Assembly (NCBI RefSeq): GCF_012650175.1
Contig: NZ_JAAILI010000029.1
Coordinates: 34,531 to 98,530 of the forward strand
Source of the DNA: Sphingomonas sp. S2M10
GTDB taxonomy: Bacteria > Pseudomonadota > Alphaproteobacteria > Sphingomonadales > Sphingomonadaceae
DNA length: 64,000 bases
Reading direction: 5' to 3'
A program made the position numbers and the translations under genes. Under the pieces are notes generated by a model. That model was not told the DNA's origin. It made no database searches and worked only from the letters and a program-made list of their open reading frames with translations. Below are positions 8,830 to 17,496 of this stretch, piece after piece; the first letter of the stretch is position 1; each line of letters opens with the position of its first letter.

Positions 8830-9027
8830 ATGGCCAAGGACTCGGCGCTGACGCCGGAGGAAGAAGGCGGAATTGCCACCGCTGAACTCGGCCTCGTGCT
8901 GCTCGACGGCCCGAACGGGGTAGCGGTGGCGATGACGCCCGAAGCGGCGGAGGCTACGGGCCGCAGCCTGCTCGCGGCTGCCGAGGCGGCGATCGGGCAG
9001 CGCGAACGTGGCGAAACGGGTTATTGA
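8830..9027 (+). CDS. Small acidic protein of unknown function
   Basis: A 65-residue soluble acidic protein with an alternating amphipathic segment (GGIATAELGLVLLDGPNGVAVAMTPEAAEATGRSLLAAAEAA) that suggests a short beta region followed by a helix. There is no signal peptide and no motif I recognise. A GGGAAG site lies about 9 bases before ATG. It sits between purN and the endonuclease-fold gene on the same strand. Codon use looks like that of its neighbours, which supports a real gene. Confidence 0.6.
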   Translation: MAKDSALTPEEEGGIATAELGLVLLDGPNGVAVAMTPEAAEATGRSLLAAAEAAIGQRERGETGY

Positions 9028-9068
9028 GACTTGTGCTGCCAGGGTGCCCGCGTCGATAAGGTGCGCGG

Positions 9069-9761
9069 ATGATCAAGGTCGCCAGCTACAACATGCGCAA
9101 GTCGATCGGCACCGATCGACGACGCCGACCGGAGAGGACGCTCGAGGTACTGCTCGAGGTCGGTGCCGATGTGATCGCCTTGCAGGAGGCGGATCGCCGC
9201 TTCGGCGCGCGCGAGGCGGTCCTCGCGCACCATCTGCTCGCCGAGCATAGTCCCTGGAAAGCGGTGCAGTTCGGGATGCGCGCGCGATCGATGGGATGGC
9301 ACGGCAACGCGCTGCTGGTGCGCAAGGAGGCCGAAATCCTGAGTTGCGCGGCGCTCCATCTGCCCACGCTGGAGCCCCGCGGCGCGGTGATGGCGGAGCT
9401 TCGCATGCATGGGCGGCCCTTGCGCGTGCTGGGCATGCACCTTGATCTGTCCGGCCTGTGGCGGCGGCGGCAGGCGCACGCGATCCTCACCCAGCTTGCG
9501 AACCTGCCGGCCATGCCAACGGTCATGATGGGCGACCTCAACGAATGGAGCGCCGAGCGCGGCTGCCTGCGCGATTTCGCCCAGCATTTCGCCTTCGCGC
9601 CCACCGGCAAGAGCTTCCACGCCCGCCGCCCGATGGCGCGGCTGGACCGGATCATGGCGTCGCCCGATCTCGCGATTGGCGACGCCGGGGTGCATTGCAG
9701 CCTCGCGGCGCGCACCGCCTCCGATCATCTGCCTGTCTGGGCGGAGGTGCGGCACCGCTGA
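9069..9761 (+). CDS. Endonuclease/exonuclease/phosphatase-fold hydrolase
   Basis: A 230-residue single-domain member of the Mg-dependent EEP superfamily (DNase I/exonuclease III/sphingomyelinase). Visible motifs are VASYNMRKSIG (first Asn), VIALQEADRRFG (metal-binding Glu), MMGDLNEW (GDxN) and ASDHLPVW (catalytic Asp-His). It lacks a signal peptide. Its TGA overlaps the ATG of the patatin-like gene by one base, so the two are likely co-translated. Whether it acts on nucleic acid or on a phospholipid/phosphoester cannot be decided. The lipase partner makes a lipid-linked role plausible, as inference. Confidence 0.85.
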   Translation: MIKVASYNMRKSIGTDRRRRPERTLEVLLEVGADVIALQEADRRFGAREAVLAHHLLAEHSPWKAVQFGMRARSMGWHGNALLVRKEAEILSCAALHLPTLEPRGAVMAELRMHGRPLRVLGMHLDLSGLWRRRQAHAILTQLANLPAMPTVMMGDLNEWSAERGCLRDFAQHFAFAPTGKSFHARRPMARLDRIMASPDLAIGDAGVHCSLAARTASDHLPVWAEVRHR

Positions 9762-12037
9762 TGCAGGAGGGGCAGGAAAAGGAGCTGCGGCTGGCGCTGG
9801 TCTGCTATGGCGGGATCAGCCTCGCCGTATACATGCACGGCATCACCAAAGAAGTGTGGCACCTCGCCCGCGCCAGCTGCGCCGAGCGCGAGGGCACGCC
9901 GCTTCACAGCGTCTACCGCGATCTGATCGAGGATATTCGTGATCGCAGCGGGCTCAACCTGCGCGTGCTGGTCGATATTCTCTCCGGCGCCAGCGCGGGC
10001 GGGATCAACGCGGTGTTCTTGGCGCAGGCGATCGCCAGCGGCCAGTCGCTCGATCCGCTCACCGCCATGTGGCTGGACTATGCCGATGTCGAGGCGCTGC
10101 TCGCCCCCAGCCAGGGCCCATCGCACCGCTTCGCCAAGATCTGGGCGAAGCCGATCGCCTGGATGCTCTCCAACCGCTCGCATGCGATCGACGAAACGGT
10201 GGAAGCGGGCACCCGCGCGGAGGTGCGCGAGAAGCTCGAGCGGTTCGTCCGGTCGCGCTGGTTCGAGCCGCCCTTCGGGGGCGAGCAGCTGCTCAAGACG
10301 CTGCTCAATGCCTTCGATGCGATGGCGTCCGGCCCCGCCGAGCGGCGACTGCTGCCCGACGGCCAGCCGCTCGACCTGTTCGTCACTGCCACCGATTTTG
10401 GCGGCCATGCCGAGACGCTGCGGCTCAACAGCCCCGCCGAAGTGGTGGAGACCGAACATCGTCTGGTGTTCAGCTTCACCGATCATGGTCGCGGCGCCGG
10501 CATCGCCCATCCCGCCGCGCTGGGCTTCGCTGCCCGCGCGACGTCGAGCTTCCCGGGCGCTTTCCCACCGCTGATGGTGGAGGAACTTGACAAGGTGCTG
10601 GCGGAACGCGGCACGCCCTGGGCCGGCCGCGATGCATTTCTCCAGCGCGTGCTCCCCGAGCAATGGGCCGAAAACCGCGCCGAAAAAGCCGTGCTGATCG
10701 ACGGCTCGGTGTTGGCCAACGCGCCTTTCGAGCCCGTGATGGCAGCGCTGCGCGAGCGTCCCGCCCGGCGGCAGGTCGACCGGCGCTTCGTGTTCCTGGA
10801 TCCCACGCCGGACATGCGGTTCGATTTCTACGGCCCACGCCGCGAACGGCCGGGCTTTTTTTCGACGCTGATCGGCGCGCTTTCCGAACTGCCGCGCAAA
10901 CAGCCGATTCGCGACAATCTCGACGCGATCGCCGCCCGTTCGGACCGGATCGAGCGGATGCTCGCTATCGTTTCCGAGATTCGCGCCGAGGTGGAGGCAC
11001 AGGTCGAATCGCTGTTCGGCTACACGTTGTGGCTGGACTATCCCACGCCCAAACGCCTCGCTGCATGGCGAAAGCGGGCGCAGGTCGCCGCCGCCGCCAA
11101 GGCAGGCTATGGCCACACGGCCTATGCGCTGCTCAAGGTCGATGGCGCTGTCGACCGCACGGCGCAACTGCTCCAAGCGCTTGTCGGCCAGCAGGACGGT
11201 CGTCGGCTGCGGTCGCTGGGTCGCCGGCTGCGCGAGACGGTGCGGACGCGCGGTGCCGACCGATTCGGCGCCTCGCTGCCCGGCGGCGCCTCGCCCGAGG
11301 CGCTCGATTTCCTGCGGGGGCACGATCTCGGCTTCCGCATCCGCCGCCTGCGCCTGCTCGCGCGGCGGCTTGCCGAACTGGAGCAATCCGCCCCGCGCGG
11401 CGCGATGCGGCCGATGCGCGATGCGATCTACAGCGCGCTGGCGGCCTATCTGGAGCTCAAGCGCTCCGACACCTTCGCCGATCTGCCTGCGCGGCTTGGC
11501 GACGATCCCGGCGCAATGCTCGACATGCTGGCCGAGCGCATGCAACTGCGCGCGCTCGACCGGCAGACGGACGAGGTGCTGTCCGCCGGTTTCAGTGCAT
11601 TGTCGAAGGAATTGCGGCGGCCGATGCTGCTCGCCTATCTGGGCTTCCCCTTCTTCGACATCGCCACGCTGCCGCTGCTCCAGGGCGAAGGAATGGACGA
11701 GTTCGATCCGATCCGCGTCGACCGCATCTCGCCCGAGGATGCCAAGGCGATCCGCGCCGGCGGCGTCGCGGCGATGCTCAAGGGCAATCAGTTCAACAAT
11801 TTCGGCGCGTTCTTCAGCCGCGCCTATCGCGAGAACGATTATCTCTGGGGCCGCCTCAACGGCGCCGACCGGCTGATCGACATCGTGCTGTCCACGATCG
11901 ACAGAGCGGCCCAGCCGGACGCGGCGCATGTCGCCGCGCTCAAGCGGCGCGCCTTTCACGCGATCCTGGACGAGGAGGCCCCTGCCCTTACCGCGATCCC
12001 GGGACTGATCGCCGAGTTGCGAACCGAAATCGGCTGA
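9761..12037 (+). CDS. Patatin-like phospholipase, large DUF3376-type
   Basis: Predicted serine acyl hydrolase of 758 residues. The patatin N-terminus LALVCYGGISLAVYMHGITKEVW carries the oxyanion glycines. The nucleophile is Ser78 in GASAGG, and the catalytic Asp is in the DGSVLANAPFEP motif near residue 314, so the dyad is intact. A long C-terminal helical region follows, typical of the alphaproteobacterial patatin-like family of 700-900 residues. No signal peptide is visible. The ATG at 9761 overlaps the preceding stop by one base. Substrate is unknown. Confidence 0.9.
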   Translation: MQEGQEKELRLALVCYGGISLAVYMHGITKEVWHLARASCAEREGTPLHSVYRDLIEDIRDRSGLNLRVLVDILSGASAGGINAVFLAQAIASGQSLDPLTAMWLDYADVEALLAPSQGPSHRFAKIWAKPIAWMLSNRSHAIDETVEAGTRAEVREKLERFVRSRWFEPPFGGEQLLKTLLNAFDAMASGPAERRLLPDGQPLDLFVTATDFGGHAETLRLNSPAEVVETEHRLVFSFTDHGRGAGIAHPAALGFAARATSSFPGAFPPLMVEELDKVLAERGTPWAGRDAFLQRVLPEQWAENRAEKAVLIDGSVLANAPFEPVMAALRERPARRQVDRRFVFLDPTPDMRFDFYGPRRERPGFFSTLIGALSELPRKQPIRDNLDAIAARSDRIERMLAIVSEIRAEVEAQVESLFGYTLWLDYPTPKRLAAWRKRAQVAAAAKAGYGHTAYALLKVDGAVDRTAQLLQALVGQQDGRRLRSLGRRLRETVRTRGADRFGASLPGGASPEALDFLRGHDLGFRIRRLRLLARRLAELEQSAPRGAMRPMRDAIYSALAAYLELKRSDTFADLPARLGDDPGAMLDMLAERMQLRALDRQTDEVLSAGFSALSKELRRPMLLAYLGFPFFDIATLPLLQGEGMDEFDPIRVDRISPEDAKAIRAGGVAAMLKGNQFNNFGAFFSRAYRENDYLWGRLNGADRLIDIVLSTIDRAAQPDAAHVAALKRRAFHAILDEEAPALTAIPGLIAELRTEIG

Positions 12038-12100
12038 GCCTTGGCAAGCGGGGCCGCTCGGGCCTAGAAGGCGCTCAGGGTTTGCCAGGAAGGGAGCGGA

Positions 12101-12424
12101 ATGCGGTTTCTGAAGGTGCTGTTGTGGCTCCTGCTCGGCGGCGTGATCGCCGGGTTCGTGATCTACAATGGCGAGCAGCGCGTGAGCATCCAGCTCTGGG
12201 GCGGTCTCGTCGCCGATATCAGCCTGCCGCTGTTGCTGATCGTCGTGTTCCTCGCCGGATTCCTGCCGATGCTGGTCGCCTATCAGACGCTGCGGTGGCG
12301 GATGCGGCAGCGCTTCACGGGGCTTGAACGGGCGCTCGCCGATCTGCGCGCGATCCCGGCGACCCCGGCACCGCGCTTCGAGCCGGTCACGGAAACGCCG
12401 GCGATCGAGGAGCCGCGCGCATGA
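12101..12424 (+). CDS. lapA: LapA-domain inner-membrane protein
   Basis: A 107-residue protein with two membrane helices (about residues 5-22 and 42-63) and a short cytoplasmic tail, fitting the LapA/DUF1049 family. E. coli LapA works with LapB in controlling lipopolysaccharide synthesis, but that role is inferred here only from the fold. No lapB is next to it. Its stop overlaps the pyrF ATG as ATGA. A gap with AGGAAGGGAG upstream provides a strong ribosome binding site. Confidence 0.8.
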   Translation: MRFLKVLLWLLLGGVIAGFVIYNGEQRVSIQLWGGLVADISLPLLLIVVFLAGFLPMLVAYQTLRWRMRQRFTGLERALADLRAIPATPAPRFEPVTETPAIEEPRA

Positions 12425-13095
12425 GCAGCCGGATCTATGTCGCGCTCGACACGCCCGATCTGGAAAAGGCCAAGGTGCTGGCCCAGAAGGTCCACCACCA
12501 TGTCGGCGGCATCAAGCTGGGCCTGGAGTTCTTCATGGCCAATGGCCGCCACGGCGTGCACGAGATGGCCGAAATCGGCGTGCCGATCTTCCTCGACCTC
12601 AAGTTCCACGACATCCCCAATACGGTCGCCAAGGCGGTCCAGGCGCTGCGTCCGCTGAACCCCGCGATCCTCACCGTCCATGCCGCCGGCGGCCGGGCGA
12701 TGCTGGAGGATGCCAAGGCCGCCGCGCCAGAGGGCACCAAGGTGGTCGCGGTGACGATGCTCACCAGCCTCGACGGCGACGACATGACCGCGATCGGGCT
12801 CAAGCCCGATCCGCATGAGCAGGTGATGCGCCTCGCCGAGCTGGCCCGCTCCGCCGGGGTGGACGGCATCGTCTGCTCGGGTGAGGAAGTGAAGGCGGCG
12901 CATGCAGCCTGGAAGGACGGCTTCTTCGTCGTCCCCGGCGTGCGGCCGGCCGATGCGCAGGTCGGCGACCAGAAGCGGGTGGTGACGCCGCGCAGTGCGG
13001 TGGATGCGGGTGCGTCGATCCTGGTGATCGGGCGACCGATCACCCAGGCCGAGGATCCCGACGCGGCCGCGCGGGCGATCGCGGCGACGTTGTAA
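12421..13095 (+). CDS. pyrF: Orotidine 5'-phosphate decarboxylase
   Basis: Last step of UMP synthesis. The 224-residue TIM barrel has the catalytic DLKFHDIPNTV motif (Lys-Asp pair), an N-terminal IYVALDTPDLEKA and a C-terminal phosphate loop VIGRPITQAEDP. It follows lapA with a 4-base overlap and precedes the trp genes, the normal alphaproteobacterial arrangement. Here a repeat and an acetyltransferase gene intervene before trpF. Confidence 0.97.
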   Translation: MSSRIYVALDTPDLEKAKVLAQKVHHHVGGIKLGLEFFMANGRHGVHEMAEIGVPIFLDLKFHDIPNTVAKAVQALRPLNPAILTVHAAGGRAMLEDAKAAAPEGTKVVAVTMLTSLDGDDMTAIGLKPDPHEQVMRLAELARSAGVDGIVCSGEEVKAAHAAWKDGFFVVPGVRPADAQVGDQKRVVTPRSAVDAGASILVIGRPITQAEDPDAAARAIAATL

Positions 13096-13108
13096 TCAGG
13101 CCACCAGC

Positions 13109-13231
13109 CACCCTCACCCTCCCCACTGCCTCCGGCACGGGTCCCCTCCCTCTCCCAAAGGGAAAGGGCGAAAGAATCCCTCTCCCCTTGGGAGAGGGAG
13201 GGAGCCGCGAAGCGGCGGAAGGGTGAGGGTG
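13109..13231. repeat. Family A palindromic intergenic repeat, short copy
   Basis: It aligns, in reverse orientation, with the repeat at 1176-1357 along its whole length except for the 64-base unit, which is absent. At the equivalent point it has an uninterrupted C/T-rich run (gggtcccctccctctccc). It is therefore the empty partner of the filled copy. It lies between pyrF and the acetyltransferase gene. Confidence 0.82.
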
Positions 13232-13248
13232 ATCGCGTAGGAACAGCC

Positions 13249-13755
13249 ATGCCCATCACCATCCGCCCCGCCACCACCGCCGACCTGCCGGCGATCCACC
13301 CCGTGATCGAGCGCGCCTATCGCGGTGAAACCGCGCGCCAGGGCTGGACGCATGAGGCGGACCTGATCGAGGGGCCGCGTACGGATCTCCCGACGCTCAC
13401 CGCCATCGTCGAAGACCCGGCGCAGGTGCTGCTCAGCGCCTGGGAAGACGGCACCGCGATCGGCTGCGTCAACGTCGCGAACCGGGGCCATGGCACGGCC
13501 TATCTCGGCCTGCTCTGCATCGATCCGCTCCGCCAGGCGGGCGGGCTCGGCCGCCAGCTGATCGCCGCCGCCGAAGCGCATGCCCGCGACGTGTTCGGCT
13601 GCAGCCGCATGGAAATGACGGTGATCGAGCAGCGCCGCAAGCTCATCGAATATTATCTCCGCCGCGGCTATGCCGAAACCGGCGCGCGCCGCGACTTCCC
13701 GATCCCGCTCGACCCGCCGCTGTTCATGACGGTGCTGGCCAAGACGCTGGTCTAA
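13249..13755 (+). CDS. GNAT-family N-acetyltransferase
   Basis: A 168-residue GCN5-related acetyltransferase beginning ITIRPATTADLPAIHPVIERAYRGE. It has the beta4 core YLGLLCIDPLRQAGGLGRQLIAAAE and the acetyl-CoA loop in variant form (RQAGGLGRQL), then the alpha4 segment RRKLIEYYLRRGYAETGAR typical of the fold. Substrate is unknown. It stands between pyrF and trpF, with a repeat on its left, and looks like an addition to the conserved pyrimidine/tryptophan cluster. An AGGA about 7 bases before ATG can serve translation. Confidence 0.88.
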   Translation: MPITIRPATTADLPAIHPVIERAYRGETARQGWTHEADLIEGPRTDLPTLTAIVEDPAQVLLSAWEDGTAIGCVNVANRGHGTAYLGLLCIDPLRQAGGLGRQLIAAAEAHARDVFGCSRMEMTVIEQRRKLIEYYLRRGYAETGARRDFPIPLDPPLFMTVLAKTLV

Positions 13756-13772
13756 CGCCTACAGGGCAGACC

Positions 13773-14411
13773 ATGCCCGCAACCGCGAAAATCTGTGGCC
13801 TGTCCACGCCCGATACGCTCGACGCCGCAATTGCCGGCGGAGCGAGCCATATCGGCTTTGTCTTCTTCCCACCCAGCCCGCGCCACCTGAGTTTCGACAA
13901 GGCGCTGGGACTCGCCGCCCGCGTTCCGGGCCAGGTCGGCCGGGTCGGCGTGTTCGTCGATCCCGACGACGCGCTGCTCGATGCCGCCATCGCCGCCGGG
14001 CGGCTGGACGTGATCCAGCTCCACAAGGTCACCCCCGCGCGCGCCGCCGCCGTGAAGACACGGACCGGCCGCGAGACCTGGGCCGCGCTCGCGGTCAAGA
14101 TCCGCGCCGACCTCGCCCCGGCCGCGGCGTTCCGGGGCGCCGCCGACCGGCTGCTCTACGACGCCAAGGCCCCGGAGGGCGCCAAGGTGCCCGGCGGCAC
14201 CGGGCTGCGCTTCGACTGGACCCTGCTGGACGGCTTCGACAACCCGCTGCCCTGGATCCTCTCCGGCGGGCTCGATGCCGGCAATGTCGGCGAGGCGATC
14301 CGGGTAACCGGGGCAAGCCTGGTCGATGTCTCTTCGGGCATCGAGACGGCGCCAGGCATCAAGGATGTGGACAAGATCGCCGCTTTCCTTAAAGCCGTGG
14401 CCCGATCATGA
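13773..14411 (+). CDS. trpF: Phosphoribosylanthranilate isomerase
   Basis: Third step of tryptophan synthesis from anthranilate: Amadori rearrangement of PRA to CdRP. The 212-residue barrel has [15 protein letters not shown] with the catalytic Cys, [20 protein letters not shown]-like VIQLHKV, and the phosphate-binding [11 protein letters not shown] and DVSSGIET motifs. Its stop overlaps trpB as ATGA. No attenuator-like leader precedes it; the gap is only 17 bases. Confidence 0.96.
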   Translation: MPATAKICGLSTPDTLDAAIAGGASHIGFVFFPPSPRHLSFDKALGLAARVPGQVGRVGVFVDPDDALLDAAIAAGRLDVIQLHKVTPARAAAVKTRTGRETWAALAVKIRADLAPAAAFRGAADRLLYDAKAPEGAKVPGGTGLRFDWTLLDGFDNPLPWILSGGLDAGNVGEAIRVTGASLVDVSSGIETAPGIKDVDKIAAFLKAVARS

Positions 14412-15637
14412 CCGCACCAAATTCCTTCCGCGCCCAGCCCGACGACCGCGGGCATTTCGGCCAGTTCGGCGGACGCTTCGTCGCCGAGACGCTGATGCCG
14501 CTGGTTCTCGACCTGGAGCGCGAATACACCGCCGCCAAGGCCGATCCCGCCTTCCAGGCCGAGTTCGACGACCTGCTCGAACATTATGTCGGCCGCCCGA
14601 GCCCGCTCTATTATGCCGAGCGGCTGACCGACGCGCTGCGCGAGAACGCGCCCGAAGGCATGGGCGCCGAGATCTGGTTCAAGCGCGACGAGCTCAACCA
14701 CACCGGCGCGCACAAGATCAACAATTGCATCGGCCAGATCCTGCTCGCCCGCCGCATGGGCAAGACGCGGATCATCGCCGAGACCGGTGCCGGCCAGCAC
14801 GGCGTGGCCACCGCCACCGTCTGCGCACGCTTCGGCCTGCCCTGCGTGATCTATATGGGCGCGACCGACGTCGCGCGGCAGCAGCCCAACGTGTTCCGCA
14901 TGAAGCTGCTCGGCGCCGAAGTGGTGCCGGTCACCAGTGGTGCTGCGACACTCAAGGACGCGATGAACGAGGGCCTGCGCGACTGGGTCGCGAACGTCGA
15001 GGACACCTTCTACATCATCGGCACCGCCGCCGGCCCGCACCCCTATCCGGAGCTGGTCCGCGACTTCCAGTCGGTGATCGGCCGCGAGGCGCGCGCGCAG
15101 ATGCTCCAGCGCACCGGCAAGCTGCCCGACCTGCTGGTCGCCGCGATCGGCGGCGGATCGAACGCGATCGGCCTGTTCCACCCGTTCCTTGACGATGCCG
15201 ACGTGAAGATGCTCGGCGTCGAGGCAGCGGGCGAAGGGCTGGAGAAGCGCCACGCCGCCAGCCTCGCCGGCGGCGCGCCGGGCATTCTCCACGGCAACCG
15301 CACCTATCTGCTGCAGGACGAGGACGGCCAGATCACCGAGGCGCACTCGATCTCGGCGGGTCTCGACTATCCGGGTATCGGCCCCGAGCATGCCTGGCTG
15401 CGCGACATCGGCCGCGTGGAATATACCGCGGTGACCGACACCGAGGCGCTCGACGCGTTCCAGCTGCTCTGCCGCACCGAGGGCATCATCCCCGCGCTCG
15501 AGCCGAGCCACGCCATCGCCGCGGTGGCCAAGGTCGCCCGCACGATGCCGCGCGACAAGGTGATCCTCGCCAACCTTTGTGGTCGCGGCGACAAGGACAT
15601 CTTCACCGTCGCCGAGGCGCTGGGAGTGCAGATGTGA
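14408..15637 (+). CDS. trpB: Tryptophan synthase beta chain
   Basis: PLP enzyme joining indole to serine. The 409-residue protein shows [14 protein letters not shown], the PLP-lysine motif [11 protein letters not shown], the channel/COMM region [14 protein letters not shown] and phosphate-binding GGGSNAIG. It overlaps trpF by four bases at its start, and the GTG of trpA at its end (GTGA). Such tight coupling fits the stable alpha2-beta2 complex. Confidence 0.98.
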   Translation: MTAPNSFRAQPDDRGHFGQFGGRFVAETLMPLVLDLEREYTAAKADPAFQAEFDDLLEHYVGRPSPLYYAERLTDALRENAPEGMGAEIWFKRDELNHTGAHKINNCIGQILLARRMGKTRIIAETGAGQHGVATATVCARFGLPCVIYMGATDVARQQPNVFRMKLLGAEVVPVTSGAATLKDAMNEGLRDWVANVEDTFYIIGTAAGPHPYPELVRDFQSVIGREARAQMLQRTGKLPDLLVAAIGGGSNAIGLFHPFLDDADVKMLGVEAAGEGLEKRHAASLAGGAPGILHGNRTYLLQDEDGQITEAHSISAGLDYPGIGPEHAWLRDIGRVEYTAVTDTEALDAFQLLCRTEGIIPALEPSHAIAAVAKVARTMPRDKVILANLCGRGDKDIFTVAEALGVQM

Positions 15638-16446
15638 CCCGGCTCGCCAACGCCTTTGCCCGCGCCTCCGAGCAGGGCCGTGCCGCGCTGGTGACCTTCG
15701 TCACCGCCGGCGATCCTGCGCCCGGCGCCACGGCTGCTATCCTCGACGCGCTCGTCGCGGGCGGTGCCGACGTGATCGAGCTCGGCATGCCGTTCACCGA
15801 TCCGATGGCCGATGGCCCGGCGATCCAGGCGGCGAACCTGCGCAGCCTCGCCGCCGGCACCACCACCGCCGACGTGCTCGCCATCGCCACCGCGTTCCGC
15901 GCGCGCCATCCGGACGTGCCGCTGGTCCTGATGGGCTATGCCAATCCGATGACCCGGCGCGGACCCGAATGGTTCGCGAACGCCGCACGCGCGGCCGGCG
16001 TCGACGGCGCGATCTGCGTCGACATTCCCGCCGAGGAAGACGACAGCCTGGGCGAAGCGCTCCGCGCCGCCGGGCTGGGCAATGTCCGCCTCGCCACACC
16101 CACCACCGATGCCGCCCGGTTGCCGGCGGTGCTGGCGGGCGCGTCCGGGTTCCTCTATTATGTCTCGGTCGCCGGGATCACCGGGCTACAACAGGCTGCC
16201 ACCGCCTCGATCGAGGCCGCGGTTGCCCGCCTCAAGGCCGCGACCGACCTGCCGATCGCGGTCGGCTTCGGCGTCCGCACCCCCGAACAGGCCGCCGCCA
16301 TCGGTCGCGTCGCCGACGGCGTGGTCGTCGGCAGCGCGATCGTCGAGCTGGTCGGCCGCCACGGCACGGATGCGGCGGAGCCCGTCCGCGCCTATATCGC
16401 TACGCTGAAGACGGCGCTGGTCGCCGCACGCAAGGAAGTCGCATGA
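15634..16446 (+). CDS. trpA: Tryptophan synthase alpha chain
   Basis: Splits indole-3-glycerol phosphate to indole, which passes to TrpB. The 270-residue barrel has the catalytic Glu in [20 protein letters not shown], the catalytic Asp in the [11 protein letters not shown] loop and the phosphate-binding [10 protein letters not shown]. The GTG start overlapping the trpB stop gives the family N-terminus (TRLANAF). Its stop overlaps accD as ATGA. Confidence 0.97.
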   Translation: MTRLANAFARASEQGRAALVTFVTAGDPAPGATAAILDALVAGGADVIELGMPFTDPMADGPAIQAANLRSLAAGTTTADVLAIATAFRARHPDVPLVLMGYANPMTRRGPEWFANAARAAGVDGAICVDIPAEEDDSLGEALRAAGLGNVRLATPTTDAARLPAVLAGASGFLYYVSVAGITGLQQAATASIEAAVARLKAATDLPIAVGFGVRTPEQAAAIGRVADGVVVGSAIVELVGRHGTDAAEPVRAYIATLKTALVAARKEVA

Positions 16447-17303
16447 GCTGGATTACGCGCGTTCGCAACGCGCTCGCCTATGTCACCACCCGTGGCGAGG
16501 AGAGCCCCGACAATCTCTGGCACAAGTGCAAGGGATGCGGACAGATGGTCTTCATGAAGGAGTTCGAGGAAAACCAGAATGTCTGCCCGCATTGCGATTT
16601 CCACGATCGCATCGGCGCGACGAAGCGCTTCGAGCAGCTGTTCGATGACGGCGCCTACAAGCTGCTGCCGAACCCCAAGGTCACCGAGGACCCGCTGAAG
16701 TTCCGCGATTCCAAGCCCTATGCGGCGCGGATCAAGGCGGCGCGGGCGACGACCGGCGAGCAGGACGCGTTCCAGAACGCCAGCGGCACGATCCACGGCC
16801 ACAAGGCGGTGATCGGCGTGCAGGACTTCGCTTTCATGGGCGGATCGATGGGCCAGGCGGTCGGCGAGGCGTTCATCGCCGGCGTCGAGACCGCGATCGC
16901 CGCGCGCTCGCCCTATATCGTCTTCACCGCCTCGGGCGGCGCGCGCATGCAGGAAGGCATTCTCAGCCTGATGCAGATGCCGCGCACCACCGTCGCGATC
17001 GAGATGCTGCATGACGCCGGGCTGCCCTATATCGTCGTGCTGACCGATCCGACCTCGGGCGGCGTGATGGCGGCCTATGCGATGCTGGGCGACGTCCAGA
17101 TCGCCGAGCCGGGCGCCACGCTTGCCTTCACCGGCCGCCGCGTGATCGAGAACACGATCCGCGAGAAGCTGCCTGACGACTTCCAGACCAGCGAATATTA
17201 TCGCGACCACGGCCTCGTCGACATGGTGACGCACCGCCGCGACCTGCGCGACACGCTGGGCCAGCTGATCGGCCTGCTCTGCGAGGCGCGCGCGGCGGCG
17301 TAA
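16443..17303 (+). CDS. accD: Acetyl-CoA carboxylase carboxyltransferase subunit beta
   Basis: Beta part of the carboxyltransferase that makes malonyl-CoA for fatty acid synthesis. The 286-residue protein has an N-terminal zinc finger with two CxxC pairs (CKGC and CPHC) and the crotonase-like core [19 protein letters not shown] with the [14 protein letters not shown] loop. The partner accA is not in the window. Its position after trpFBA and before folC is standard for the group. Confidence 0.97.
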   Translation: MSWITRVRNALAYVTTRGEESPDNLWHKCKGCGQMVFMKEFEENQNVCPHCDFHDRIGATKRFEQLFDDGAYKLLPNPKVTEDPLKFRDSKPYAARIKAARATTGEQDAFQNASGTIHGHKAVIGVQDFAFMGGSMGQAVGEAFIAGVETAIAARSPYIVFTASGGARMQEGILSLMQMPRTTVAIEMLHDAGLPYIVVLTDPTSGGVMAAYAMLGDVQIAEPGATLAFTGRRVIENTIREKLPDDFQTSEYYRDHGLVDMVTHRRDLRDTLGQLIGLLCEARAAA

Positions 17304-17314
17304 TGCTTCACTTT

Positions 17315-17482
17315 AGCCCCTCCCCTTCAGGCGCATCAGGCCGGCGCTGCCCCCGGCAGCGCCTGAACAGCGCGGGGCGCTGTTCACCTGATGCGGGGTT
17401 GGGGTGGGGCAGAGTCTCACCGAGACCAAAAGACGTTCTGGAATCCCTCCACCTCCAACCCCTCCTCCAAGGAGGAGGGGCT
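17315..17482. repeat. Family B palindromic intergenic repeat, long copy
   Basis: The ends agcccctcc (17315-17323) and ggaggggct (17474-17482) are inverse. The body matches the repeat at the right window edge from ggggtggggcag through tctcaccgagacca to ggaatccctccacc. The left hairpin is broken open by a 64-base unit that the other copy lacks. The right arm contains AGGAGGAGGGG, but its spacing to the folC ATG (16 bases) is too long for a normal ribosome binding site. Confidence 0.85.
17332..17395 (+). repeat. 64-base three-stem nested element, copy 2
   Basis: Closing stem 17332-17340 pairs with 17387-17395 (9 bp). The inner hairpins are 17343-17351 with 17355-17363 (9 bp), and 17364-17373 with 17377-17386 (10 bp), both with 3-base loops. 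It is the inverse-oriented relative of 1258-1321. The six differences between them fall in three base pairs (positions 1:64, 7:58 and 15:29 of the element). It sits inside a different host repeat family from copy 1. Confidence 0.85.
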
Positions 17483-17496
17483 CAAATAAGCGCGAC

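Noticed and set aside
9725..11959. 744-codon open frame on the minus strand opposite the patatin-like gene
   Set aside because: The plus-strand frame has intact patatin motifs, and the minus frame has none. It is explained by third-position GC bias.
13756..13772. Tryptophan attenuator before trpF
   Set aside because: The gap is 17 bases, with no leader peptide with Trp codons and no alternating hairpins.
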